NCBI GenBank assembly: GCA_003056245.1
Contig: MVDH01000005.1
Span: 36,374-100,373 of the forward strand
Direction: 5' to 3'
DNA from: Cellvibrio sp. 79
Lineage (GTDB): Bacteria; Pseudomonadota; Gammaproteobacteria; Pseudomonadales; Cellvibrionaceae
DNA length: 64,000 nt
The notes under the pieces were generated by a model. The model was not told the origin of the DNA, did no database searches, and saw only the letters and a list, made by a program, of their open reading frames with translations. The number at the start of each line of letters is the position of its first letter. The first letter of the stretch is position 1. This document shows positions 8,596-17,900 of the stretch, in pieces. The translations under genes and the position numbers were made by a program.

Positions 8596-9729
8596 TTAGC
8601 GAACAATTTTCGCTGCACTCATCGGAACAAATAACAATAGCGCAGCTAACAGCCAAAACGAAATTGGCAAAGAGAAAAGATCAGCAACAAATCCTACGAA
8701 GGCTGGCCCCACCAAAATACCGGCGTAGCCCACGGTACTAATCGCTGCGACTGCTAACGCAGGAGACATAAAAGTTTGGTTTCCGGCACGACGAAAAAGT
8801 ACAGGTACAATATTCGATGCTCCAATACCAATAAGAAAGAATCCACTGAGGGAAACAATCGTTATAGGAACAAGCAGTAGAAGAACAAATCCTGACAATG
8901 CAATTAACCCACCCCAAAACATGACCGCATGATCACCAAACTTGGCCGTGATTGCATCACCGGAAAAACGACCCAGCGTCATGGCGACAGCAAACAACAT
9001 ATATCCGATGCCACTTTGCGTTGCTTCAATTCGACCGGTTTGCGTAATCAATAACGCACTCCAATCAAGCATTGCGCCTTCCACCAAAAACATAATGCCT
9101 GCGAGAATTGCCAACAACAGAACAGCGCCTTTCGGGACAACAAAAATAGGACCGTCATTAGCTTGTTTCGTCGAGAGAAGTCGTGGCCATGCAACGAACA
9201 TTGCAATCAACATCAACGCAGAACACAACACACATGCAAGTAAGACGTTCACATGCAATGAAAGCATGAAGGTCATGGCGCCTGCTCCCGCAAATCCACC
9301 CACACTAAAGAGCGCATGAAATCCAGACATCAATGGCTTTTCCGATGCGCGCTCCACTTCCACTGCATGGATATTAATTGCAACATCAATTGCACCAAGA
9401 GATGCACCGAATAGAAGTAACGCAACTCCAAGCACGGCTGGAGATGAAACGATTGTTAGCAATGGCAACACGAGTGCCAAGCCCAAACCTCCGGCCATGA
9501 TGATTGGTTTGCATCCATAACGTGATGAAAGAAAGCCAGTCATTACCATCGAAAAAATTGACCCGACACCGAGACAGAGCAGCAGTAGCCCCAGCAAACC
9601 TTCATCGATATTTAATTGATTTTTCACAATGGGAACCAAAGGCGCCCAACACGCAATACCAAAACCTGCCACTAAAAAAGCCAAGCGCGTCGCGAGGCGG
9701 CTTGCAGGTTGATTAACAGACATCATCAT
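8596..9729 (-). CDS. MFS transporter, YbjJ-like
   Basis: This 377-residue integral membrane protein has about twelve hydrophobic helices. The N-terminal half carries GFLSSRYGCKPIIMAGG, the loop 2-3 MFS signature, and GASLGAIDVAINIHAVEVE, a stretch typical of the YbjJ/fucose-permease-like MFS branch. Family members export or import sugars and small organic compounds by proton coupling; the substrate here is unknown. The start is well placed, with TTGGAG just upstream of ATGATGATG. It is the second gene of an operon: the DeoR-type regulator ends 35 bases upstream, which suggests that the transporter is controlled by that regulator and that a sugar phosphate may be the signal. Confidence 0.88.
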   Translation of the reverse strand: MMMSVNQPASRLATRLAFLVAGFGIACWAPLVPIVKNQLNIDEGLLGLLLLCLGVGSIFSMVMTGFLSSRYGCKPIIMAGGLGLALVLPLLTIVSSPAVLGVALLLFGASLGAIDVAINIHAVEVERASEKPLMSGFHALFSVGGFAGAGAMTFMLSLHVNVLLACVLCSALMLIAMFVAWPRLLSTKQANDGPIFVVPKGAVLLLAILAGIMFLVEGAMLDWSALLITQTGRIEATQSGIGYMLFAVAMTLGRFSGDAITAKFGDHAVMFWGGLIALSGFVLLLLVPITIVSLSGFFLIGIGASNIVPVLFRRAGNQTFMSPALAVAAISTVGYAGILVGPAFVGFVADLFSLPISFWLLAALLLFVPMSAAKIVR

Positions 9730-9764
9730 TTACTCCAACACAATCAAAAATTTACTATCTGCGC

Positions 9765-10535
9765 TCAAGGATCTGCACGGATTATGGGAGCACCGGACAA
9801 TTCCAATATTTCAAGCTCAGACCGGGGAAGATCATGCTCAACTACAAGCTGCTGGATCTCCTGCATCTCAGCAATTCGATGCGGCGCACGCACACCAAAT
9901 TTCTCATTGGTTGCTAACACGATGCTGTGCCTGCTGGTGTTGATCAGCGTGCGTTTGAAAGTCACGTCAGCATGGTCGAACCCGCAAATCCCGGTTCCTG
10001 TCGAGACAGAACAAGCTCCAATAAAAACCCGGTCTATGTTCATTCTCGATATTTGTAATAACGCCGCACCGTCTACACACCCGCCCATCTGATGAGTCAA
10101 GTTGCCGCCTACAACGATCAGGCGAAGATCCGTGCGAGTTAACAACGCTGCCGCAATCACAACCGAATTAGTAACAACCGTGATGTCGTAATCTTCGGGC
10201 AGAAACTCCACCATCGCCAGGTTCGTACTTCCGCTATCCAGAAACACTAATTCCCTTGGCTGGATAGTTGCAGCACCTGCTTTGGCTAACTTTGCTTTCC
10301 TATCCTGGTTCTCGGTAACTCGCTGAACCATCGGGGTGTCGTCTGGCAGTGGCAATGCACCACCGTAAACCCGGCGACAAACTCCTTCCGCAGCCAAGGC
10401 TCGCAGGTCACGACGAATCGCATCTTCCGACACATCAAATTCGAGTGCCAACGCCGCCGCTATCACGGAATTACCGTTTTTCAGTCGCTCTGCAATCGCG
10501 TCGCGACGAGCAAGAGGGATTTCCACGTGGGTCAT
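9765..10535 (-). CDS. DeoR/GlpR-family transcriptional regulator
   Basis: This 256-residue protein has an N-terminal helix-turn-helix (about residues 8-60, with the DeoR-type recognition segment FDVSEDAIRRDLRALAAEG) followed by the DeoR sugar-phosphate sensor domain. The latter shows FLDSGSTN, ITVVTNSVVIAAAL, VVGGNL and VFIGACSVS, all characteristic of this ISOCOT-fold domain. Such proteins usually repress sugar catabolism genes until a phosphorylated sugar binds. It is transcribed just before the MFS transporter gene, and repeated 13-base sites lie 17-50 bases upstream of its start, so self-regulation is likely. Confidence 0.92.
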   Translation of the reverse strand: MTHVEIPLARRDAIAERLKNGNSVIAAALALEFDVSEDAIRRDLRALAAEGVCRRVYGGALPLPDDTPMVQRVTENQDRKAKLAKAGAATIQPRELVFLDSGSTNLAMVEFLPEDYDITVVTNSVVIAAALLTRTDLRLIVVGGNLTHQMGGCVDGAALLQISRMNIDRVFIGACSVSTGTGICGFDHADVTFKRTLINTSRHSIVLATNEKFGVRAPHRIAEMQEIQQLVVEHDLPRSELEILELSGAPIIRADP

Positions 10536-10551
10536 ATCAATCTCTTAAAAT

Positions 10552-10585
10552 ATGCACAAACAAGATATCAGCATGCATAAACAAG
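10552..10585 (-). promoter_or_regulatory. Direct-repeat candidate operator for the DeoR-type regulator
   Basis: ATGCACAAACAAG at 10552-10564 and ATGCATAAACAAG at 10573-10585 differ at one base and start 21 bases apart, about two helical turns. A third, inverted partial copy CTTGTTTATGC lies at 10764-10774. They sit directly upstream of the regulator start at 10535. The arrangement suits repression with looping, as known for DeoR-family proteins; the binding itself is inferred. Confidence 0.55.
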
Positions 10586-10860
10586 AATTGCTGGTCAATC
10601 GATATTGGCGATAAATTTGTTTTCAATATGACGCCGGCTTACATCACACCGAAAGATAACAAGCCTCTTTATAAGCTATTTTTACCGTATTAGTAGAGTC
10701 ATATTCGTTCGAGTACATGAAAATATCCTTCCCATTTTTTTAAACTGATGTGAGAATTAAACTCTTGTTTATGCCCGTTTTGCGGCATTTTCATTTTTAA
10801 ACATTCTCCCTAACAAAGAAACTTTTGAATAAAAAAGGTTGTTATTTAGTCAAAAAATCC

Positions 10861-11155
10861 GCTCAATCCGGTGTTTTGAGCAGTTTTCGACCAATGTTGA
10901 GTTCAATCTTGAGTGTTGGCATAGGGCTGAACACATCCCACTAGTGGCATTGCGTAAACTGGAGCGCTCACTCAGGGGACGTTTTCTATATTCATGAGTG
11001 AGGTGCGGGGTGTGCTCTCGTTATTTCTCAACCACTACATCTGGATATTGTGTGCTCCACGTGAGCTTGGTGAAAAACGCAGGGAAAGCGTCTCCTGCCC
11101 AAAATAATAGAACGTTAATAACCCGCGCCTCCCTTTGCGTCAAAGGAGCTTTTTT
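10861..11155 (+). ncRNA. Candidate small RNA region ending in an orphan terminator
   Basis: No open frame of note occurs here, but several stems can form: GCTCAA/TTGAGC near 10861-10882, the palindrome CCACTAGTGG near 10939-10948, and CTCACTCA (10967-10974) with TGAGTGAG (10995-11002). The region ends in an intrinsic terminator: CTCCCTTTG at 11129-11137 pairs with CAAAGGAG at 11141-11148 (one bulged C), followed by a CTTTTTT run. No plus-strand gene lies upstream to use this terminator, which suggests a non-coding transcript. The 5' end is not defined. It could instead be the leader of the GH5 gene with an attenuator. Confidence 0.35.
11129..11155 (+). terminator. Orphan intrinsic terminator upstream of the GH5-like gene
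   Basis: An 8-bp stem with a bulged C and a 3-base loop (11129-11148) is followed by a T-run at 11150-11155. It precedes the glycoside hydrolase start by about 140 bases and has no gene upstream on this strand. Confidence 0.65.
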
Positions 11156-11297
11156 ACATTAAGAATTAGACCTATAGATACAGCAGCGGATATTTCCAAC
11201 AGAAACCAAGCGGCAGTTCGATTTACTGATCTGTCTAAAAATTATTTAGTGCATAAAAAATGCAAAAAAAAACTCACTACTCTGGGAGAACTATCCT

Positions 11298-12776
11298 GTG
11301 AAATATTTAGCTGTATTTTTATTATTCATTACGATCAGTATCCAATGTCTGGCCTTCGACAATTACATCACTCGCAAAGATCACCAATTGTTGGATGGTA
11401 AAAAAGAATTTCGTTTTGCGGGAATACATTTTCCCGAATTACACCGAATCGAGGATGACAGTCAGGGCGTTTGCAAATTTGATCCCAGAGGCTGGGGCCA
11501 GCATTTCAAATGGCCGACTGCCGACGAGCAAGAGAACTGGATCAAATCGCTTGTTTATACCGGTCATAAAGCAATGCGTATTTATGTACTGTCGGTTGAA
11601 CAGGAAAATGATCATGCGTGCAATCGACAAACGCATATCATGAAACCGGCCAATAAAGATGAGATGCCGCGATTGAATCCCGTTGCAATGGAACACTACG
11701 ACCGGATGATTGCCCTCAGTGAAAAATACGGCCTACGCTTGATACTGCCGTTTGTTGATCATTGGCCCTGGTGGGGCGGACGCGAACAATTAGCCGCATT
11801 TTACGGAGAGAAGCCAGAGGACTTTTACAATACCAACAGTAAAACCTTTAAGGCTTATCTGAGCATTATTGAACAAGTATTAACTCGTAGAAATACAATT
11901 ACCGGCAGGGAATATCGTGAAGAAAAAGCGATCATGGCATGGGAGACTGGCAATGAACTTAAAGATACCAATGCAGAATTTCTAAAACAAACTGCCGCAC
12001 ATATCAAAAAGCTTGATAAAAACCATTTAATGGTTGATGGAACTTACACAAAAATAAATGACTTTGCAGTGAATGATCCCAATATTGATATTATTTCCAA
12101 CCATTACTACGAAAACGTTGGCAATTTATCACCGGACACTGTTGCACAAGACCTGAAGAAAATTGACGGGAAAAAAGTATACCTGCTCGGTGAGTTTGGA
12201 TTACTGGAATCAAGCAAGCTCGCAGAGATTATGAATGCAGCGGTTGATACCGAGGTTAATGGAGCCAAAGCAGCAGGCGCATTTATCTGGGGTGGACGCG
12301 GACATCGACATGACGGCGGCTTCTATTGGCATCTTGAGCCTGCGAACAATAAAACCTACAGCTATCACCTCCCTGGCTTTCCGGAGGGAAATGATAACGA
12401 GGAAATTAACGTCGTAAATTTGGTGCGCCTTGCGATTGCCCGCATGGATGGTGAGAAAAAAATAAAGCCCCTTCCTGCACCAGAGGCTCCGGTATTGAGA
12501 GAAATTTTTTCCGTTAACAATATTCGATGGCTCGGTGCGCCTACCGGACAGCACTACATTATCGAGCGCGCTAACAGGGCAAATGGTCCCTGGAAAGTAA
12601 TTGGTAAAAACATATCCGATGGCAAAAACAAGTTCAATCCGGCAACGGATAGTCTATTCTCAGACACAGCAAGTCTCGTAAAAGGACAGCAATATTTTTA
12701 TCGGGTGATTTCAGTAAACGAATCAGGCGTTTCAAAACCCTCAAATGTTCGATCCATCATCGTCACAGAAAACTGA
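11298..12776 (+). CDS. Secreted GH5-like glycoside hydrolase (mannanase/cellulase type) with C-terminal FnIII-like domain
   Basis: The 492-residue protein has a clear signal peptide (residues 1-19, cleavage after CLA). The catalytic TIM barrel spans about residues 20-385. WETGNE at 215-220 supplies the likely acid/base Glu220, and YLLGEFG supplies the likely nucleophile Glu299; SNHYY near 267-271 is the conserved His/Tyr strand. This arrangement is that of clan GH-A enzymes, closest in feel to GH5 endo-beta-mannanases. The last 100 residues look like a fibronectin type III fold (YIIERANRANGPWKVI, YFYRVISVNESGVSKPSN). It should act outside the cytoplasm on a plant or algal beta-glycan. The exact subfamily and substrate cannot be fixed from sequence reading alone. 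A terminator follows at 12818-12844. Confidence 0.85.
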   Translation: MKYLAVFLLFITISIQCLAFDNYITRKDHQLLDGKKEFRFAGIHFPELHRIEDDSQGVCKFDPRGWGQHFKWPTADEQENWIKSLVYTGHKAMRIYVLSVEQENDHACNRQTHIMKPANKDEMPRLNPVAMEHYDRMIALSEKYGLRLILPFVDHWPWWGGREQLAAFYGEKPEDFYNTNSKTFKAYLSIIEQVLTRRNTITGREYREEKAIMAWETGNELKDTNAEFLKQTAAHIKKLDKNHLMVDGTYTKINDFAVNDPNIDIISNHYYENVGNLSPDTVAQDLKKIDGKKVYLLGEFGLLESSKLAEIMNAAVDTEVNGAKAAGAFIWGGRGHRHDGGFYWHLEPANNKTYSYHLPGFPEGNDNEEINVVNLVRLAIARMDGEKKIKPLPAPEAPVLREIFSVNNIRWLGAPTGQHYIIERANRANGPWKVIGKNISDGKNKFNPATDSLFSDTASLVKGQQYFYRVISVNESGVSKPSNVRSIIVTEN

Positions 12777-12817
12777 TGAAGGAAAAAACTTCTTTCATTA
12801 TCGGCAATAAAAGAACC

Positions 12818-12850
12818 GATGGGAGTGTAAGAAACACTCTCATCCCTTTA
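12818..12850 (+). terminator. Hairpin terminator between the GH5-like and acyltransferase genes
   Basis: GATGGGAGTGT at 12818-12828 pairs with ACACTCTCATC at 12834-12844 with one G.U pair, then CCTTTATAAA. The T-tract is weak, so some readthrough into the next gene is possible. Confidence 0.65.
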
Positions 12851-12873
12851 TAAAATCAATAAGAGAGATAATT

Positions 12874-14019
12874 ATGAGCCTAGCCTCAATACCCTCGACC
12901 GGAACTTTCTCCGACTCAAAACGCCACTACGCCATTTTAGATGGACTGCGTGGTGTAGCCGCAATGATGGTTGTTGTGTTTCATATGTTTGAAAGCCATG
13001 CGGCCAGCCGTTACGAGCAAATCATTAATCACGGCTACCTTGCAGTCGATTTCTTTTTTGTGCTGTCAGGTTTTGTGATTGGATATGCGTACGATGACCG
13101 CTGGGGAAAAATGTCGCTGACCGATTTCTTCAAGCGCCGGTTGATCAGGCTCCACCCTATGATCGTCATTGCCATGATCATAGGTGCAGTAATGTTCTAT
13201 TTTCAGGGTGGATCAACATTCAGTTTGGTCAACGACACATCGCTGTGGCAAATGTTACTTATCTTGCTGATTGGGATAACACTTATTCCAGTATCACCGT
13301 CGATGGACATCCGTGGTTGGGCAGAAATGCATCCTCTAAATGGTCCCGCCTGGTCACTATTTCTGGAGTATGTTGCCAACATCCTTTACGCACTTTTTAT
13401 CCGAAAATTTTCAAATACCGTGTTGGCGATTTTAGTTTTCATTGCCGGTTGCACAACCATCCATTTTGCCGTGACGAATCCCACCGGTGACATGATTGGT
13501 GGCTGGTCATTAACAGCAGAGCAATTGCAAATCGGATTTACTCGTTTGGCCTATCCATTCCTGGCTGGATTATTATTGTCACGCCTTATCAAAACGGTAC
13601 ATATCAATAATGCATTTTTCTGGTGTAGCTTAATCCTGATTGTGGTCTTCTCAATTCCGCGCATAGGAGATGCAACAACTCATTGGATGAACGGACTTTA
13701 TGATGCACTGATAATTATTTTTGTATTTCCGTTGGTAGTATTTATTGGTGCTTGCGGCGAAATGAAAACTGTTATATCAGAAAAAATTTGCAACTTTCTG
13801 GGGAACATATCCTATCCAATTTACATCATTCACTATCCATTTGTGTACACCTACACAGCGTGGGTTCATAACAACAAAGTCAGTTTGAGTGAAGGTTTTC
13901 CAATTGCTATAGGTACAATTATTGTCTGCGTCATACTTGCCTATGCATGCTTACGGTTATACGACATACCCGTCAGGAAGTGGCTGACAAATAAATTAGT
14001 ATCATCTCGTCAACCATAG
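12874..14019 (+). CDS. Acyltransferase 3 family membrane protein (OafA/YrhL-like)
   Basis: This 381-residue protein has about ten membrane helices. It opens with the family signature LDGLRGVAAMMVVVFHMFES (about residues 25-44), including the conserved His, followed by YLAVDFFFVLSGFVIGYAY and the basic segment FFKRRLIRLHP. Family members transfer acetyl or other acyl groups to surface polysaccharides, O-antigen or small molecules at the inner membrane. The start is preceded by AAGAGAGAT. It follows the GH5-like gene on the same strand but with a hairpin between, so it may be only partly co-transcribed. The acceptor is unknown. Confidence 0.9.
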   Translation: MSLASIPSTGTFSDSKRHYAILDGLRGVAAMMVVVFHMFESHAASRYEQIINHGYLAVDFFFVLSGFVIGYAYDDRWGKMSLTDFFKRRLIRLHPMIVIAMIIGAVMFYFQGGSTFSLVNDTSLWQMLLILLIGITLIPVSPSMDIRGWAEMHPLNGPAWSLFLEYVANILYALFIRKFSNTVLAILVFIAGCTTIHFAVTNPTGDMIGGWSLTAEQLQIGFTRLAYPFLAGLLLSRLIKTVHINNAFFWCSLILIVVFSIPRIGDATTHWMNGLYDALIIIFVFPLVVFIGACGEMKTVISEKICNFLGNISYPIYIIHYPFVYTYTAWVHNNKVSLSEGFPIAIGTIIVCVILAYACLRLYDIPVRKWLTNKLVSSRQP

Positions 14020-14036
14020 CAAAAGGCACATCAACT

Positions 14037-14064
14037 TTGAGAGCGTGTGACAAATCGCTCTCAA
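14037..14064. terminator. Hairpin between converging acyltransferase and DUF3087 genes
   Basis: TTGAGAGCG at 14037-14045 pairs perfectly with CGCTCTCAA at 14056-14064 across a 10-base loop. No T-tract follows on either strand, so it may be a transcript-end stabiliser or weak bidirectional terminator. Confidence 0.5.
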
Positions 14065-14088
14065 TGCTTATTCCATTCTTTTGTTTTG

Positions 14089-14595
14089 CTAAAACGCAGT
14101 CAATATTTTCTCGTCGTAATCAGCCACCGATAAGGTGACGTGGAATTTTTCTGCCAGGCGATCAAGCTCATGTTGTTTTATCGCCAACGAATCCAGCGTG
14201 AGCGTATTGTCGTCCAGCTGCCACACCAAGCGCGAACCGGCGTAACTGTATTGCATCGCCAGCAACGCATCTTTATTACCTTCACGTGCTGCCGCTTCCA
14301 GCTTGTGCATTTTCCGGGTTATTTTATTCAGCGCCTGCTTCAATTCCCAAACGTAAGTCACTTCACGCATGAAATCGTGCTGACGATATCTATTGAGTAG
14401 CCAACCAATAGTCACTGCACTAACGACTACGCCCAATAAGTTCCAATGAAAATGGCTGCCGCTTTCATCCGGGAAAATAGCGATCAGCGTTTGCGACAAC
14501 GCCAAACTACCCACTGCTAAACTAACGGCACAACCAATAAACACTATTTTTAGATGCTTGCGATAACGCGCTTTATCAATATCAATGAGCTGCAT
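14089..14595 (-). CDS. DUF3087 family membrane protein
   Basis: This 168-residue protein begins MQLIDIDKARYRKH, followed by two membrane helices (about residues 17-38 and 49-66). A cytoplasmic part rich in charged residues follows, including ALNKITRKMHKLEAAAREG and LAMQYSYAGSRLVWQLDDNT. Length, helix pattern and sequence agree with my recollection of the DUF3087 family of gammaproteobacteria, for which no function is known. Start chosen at the ATG preceded by CGGGATTTT. It appears to be a single-gene unit. Confidence 0.8.
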   Translation of the reverse strand: MQLIDIDKARYRKHLKIVFIGCAVSLAVGSLALSQTLIAIFPDESGSHFHWNLLGVVVSAVTIGWLLNRYRQHDFMREVTYVWELKQALNKITRKMHKLEAAAREGNKDALLAMQYSYAGSRLVWQLDDNTLTLDSLAIKQHELDRLAEKFHVTLSVADYDEKILTAF

Positions 14596-14907
14596 AAAAT
14601 CCCGAATGAAGAGTTAAACATATAACGAGTGTGCTAAGTGGTACTCACGGTAGGTTGCTGGTGAGGAACGAACCGCAACATAACATTGCTTCCGATTGCG
14701 ATTCAAATCACTCTTGTTGTTGATCAATAAAAAAACTAATAGTTAAATTAAAAAAGTGATTAAAAAAACCGTCGGATGTCGCTAATCGGTTAGAAGCGGA
14801 CATCAATTTAAGGTTGGGGGTAAACGAAAAATTGTCTCCTTGGAGCGGATGAAAACTTGAAACCAAAGTAGATTTTTAATTCGTCTTCCCCTTTACCTAT
14901 TAATTTG
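14596..14907. other. 312-base gap
   Basis: This AT-rich spacer lies between the DUF3087 start and the helicase stop, both on the minus strand. It should hold the DUF3087 promoter. No terminator with a T-tract, RNA gene or repeat is evident. Confidence 0.5.
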
Positions 14908-17900
14908 TTATGAAACTTCATCCCTTATTTTAGAAATCCACTTACTAAATATTTCAAGCGTTTTCTCATGACGACGTTTTAGATCGAATTCATCGCAAAT
15001 AAAACTAACTGGATCGTGCGGAGCTTTTGCTAATGCGTATCGAGCTAAGCCCAAAGCTTCATGATGAGAGACCTCGCTCCACAACCTTGAATAACCGAAT
15101 GCTTCCACGCCACGCCAAGGAATTTCAGCAACTACATCCTTTGGGCTTAGCCATACCGTTGGGCTCTGACCATCAACTCCTGCTATTCCAGCCCACGCTT
15201 CAATTACCGATTGCAAATGATCAATTTGTTTTTTGCTGGTTCTACTAAGTCCATGAAGATTAGCAATATCTAGTGTCAATGTATGCAATGTAATACCCGG
15301 TTTATCTTTTAGAATATCTCTCGCTAATTTGGCCAAAGAAATTTTATAATTTTCCTTAAAGTAATCGGAAGCATTAAGCTCTCCATATCCATGCGCCAAA
15401 TCGATTGAATCATCGTTATCAATTTTTAATTGCGCAGGTATATTTTGGAACGCAGCGTCTACATCTTGCAGCTGAGGCACGACATCATTTTCATCAGTTT
15501 CAACGATATCACGCTTGAGTAGCTCTCGGAGTTTTTCGTCTACTTTTATAATTGCCGCATCTGCATCGATAAAATAATCAGTTGACCAAAGTCTGACTAT
15601 TCGCCAACCTAAATTTTCCAGTATCGCCTGCCTAACTCGGTCCCTATCTCGCGCAGATGGTGATCCATGATATGTAGCACCATCGCACTCAACTCCGGCC
15701 AAATATATGCCTGGCTTATCAGGATGGCGTATTCCCAAATCAATTTTGAATTTACTGACACCTACTTGCGTTTGCACTTTCCAACCTTTTTCCCTCAAGG
15801 CATACGATACGGCTTGTTCAAAATCACTATCGAATTGATCGATACCATATGCCGCACTCGCCTGCTCAGGCAAGGCTTTAGGTCCTCGCTCTGCGAAATC
15901 AAGATATTGTTTTAAATGCTCTACAGCGGTTGAGGATGTTCGGCTTAAATCAATCATTGATGAATCGAAACTCGCGAATACCAACACTTCACTCGTTGCT
16001 CGAGTTATTGCAACATTCAACCTTCGTTCACCGCCCATTTTATTAAGCGGACCAAAATTCATACTCATTGTTTTACCGCCCACTTCTGTAGGGCCGTAAC
16101 CAAGACTTAGAATGATAATATCTCTCTCATCACCTTGAACAGATTCAAGGTTTTTGATAAAAACAGCATCATAATTATCACTATCTTGAAAATATGCTTC
16201 TATTGAAGGATTAGCACGACGCGCGTCATCAAGAAGATCTTCAATCGTGCGTTGCTGATCAGTGTTTAGAGTTACAACACCAATAGTTTTTTTCCGAACA
16301 TCTCGACTCATAAGTCGTCGCACTATTTCCTCAACTACTGCTTTAGCTTCTATAGGATTATTGCGTCCCTTACCCTTCGCGTAAGCACCGTTAATTCGGT
16401 GTAATGTAACTGCCGACTCCTTGGTGTCTGAAGAAGGATAAGTGACCAATGAGTTCTCATAATATTTGCTATTGGAGAAAGCGATGAGTGTTTCATGTCT
16501 ACTTCGGTAATGTCCCATCAATCTCTTGAGAGGAAGCCCTGCAGCTAAGGCTTGGTCAAGAATAGATTCGAGATCCTCCTCTTCCGTTTCCTCACTGGAT
16601 TTACCTCCTGAGAAAAAATTGGTGGGTGGCATTTGTTTAGGATCGCCGACTACAATAACGTTTTTGCCTCGCGCAATAGCACCTACGGAATCCCAAGTTG
16701 TCATTTGTGATGCCTCATCAAACACAACCAGATCGAAACCGCGAAAATCTGAAGGCAGGAATTGCGCTACTGATAGAGGTGACATCATTAAGCAGGGACA
16801 TAGATCCAACAAGGACCCGCCCAATTGGTCGATCAATGCTCTAGTAGGTATGTGGCGGCTTTTTTTCTGAAGTTCTCTAGCCAGTGCTCCAAATTCTTGC
16901 GGACTACTTTTTGAATTTCGCTGAGGTACTTTTTCAGAAGCCAACGCAACTACATATTCACTTGTGATGTTAGCAACGTTTGCATCCAGCTCTCGAAATC
17001 GTCCAATCGTAAGCTCATGACTAGAAGATTTAAATTCTCTTAATAGTGGATCGTCGTCAATTAGAAGTGGGGCCAACCATTGGCAATAGGCGATATAAAA
17101 CTGTTCTTGAAGCTTATTCGCGTCAGCCTGCCCGCCCTCAAGCGCAGAAGCTAAGTTGGACATTTGTTTTTCTTCGATCTTCTTTTTTGCCGCTTGCCAT
17201 TCACACCAGCTTTTTAGCTTTACGCTACTTCTTATAATTCCACTAATTATCTGAGCACAATCTCGAAAGGATTGCGTATTTCCAATAATAAAACCCGAGG
17301 CATCCAAAGCTCTTCGAGTTTCTATGAATTGATTATATTTGAGATTAAACTCATTGCATGCTGCAACCAGTTTGGAGCCTTCAAGAAAGTCCCGTCCATC
17401 AATTAGCCATTTTTTAAGAGAAATCATTAGGTGAACAGGATCATCAGTTAAACCAATAGTTTTGGATAATACTGAACGAACTTTCATACCTAAAGCATGG
17501 AGTTTATCAAGTTGCTTCGCATCAGTTTCCCAACCCTTCCAAATGTCAAAACGAGCTAAAGGTTCAAGAATCTTTTCGATTTCAATTTTGGCATCACGGG
17601 CTTGTTTTAATTTTTTAATATCAGATAGGTCATCAAATTTCGATAACCCAATTTTCTTAGCTGCTGTGTTTATTTTCCATTTATTAATAGTTCCTTTTAT
17701 CCAGCTACTTTGTACTTCAGCCTCCAATCGCAGCCAATCGTCAATAGGTGCTTTAGATAAAAGTTCTGGGGTTATATTGTGGCCAATATTCAAAAGTAAT
17801 TGATCGAAATTTCCTTTTTGCTTCGCTAATTCGTTAAGCATAAATAGACGTTCTTTAGCGCCGTTTGCTAGCGCGAATTCTATCGAGTGTTGAATCGCGA

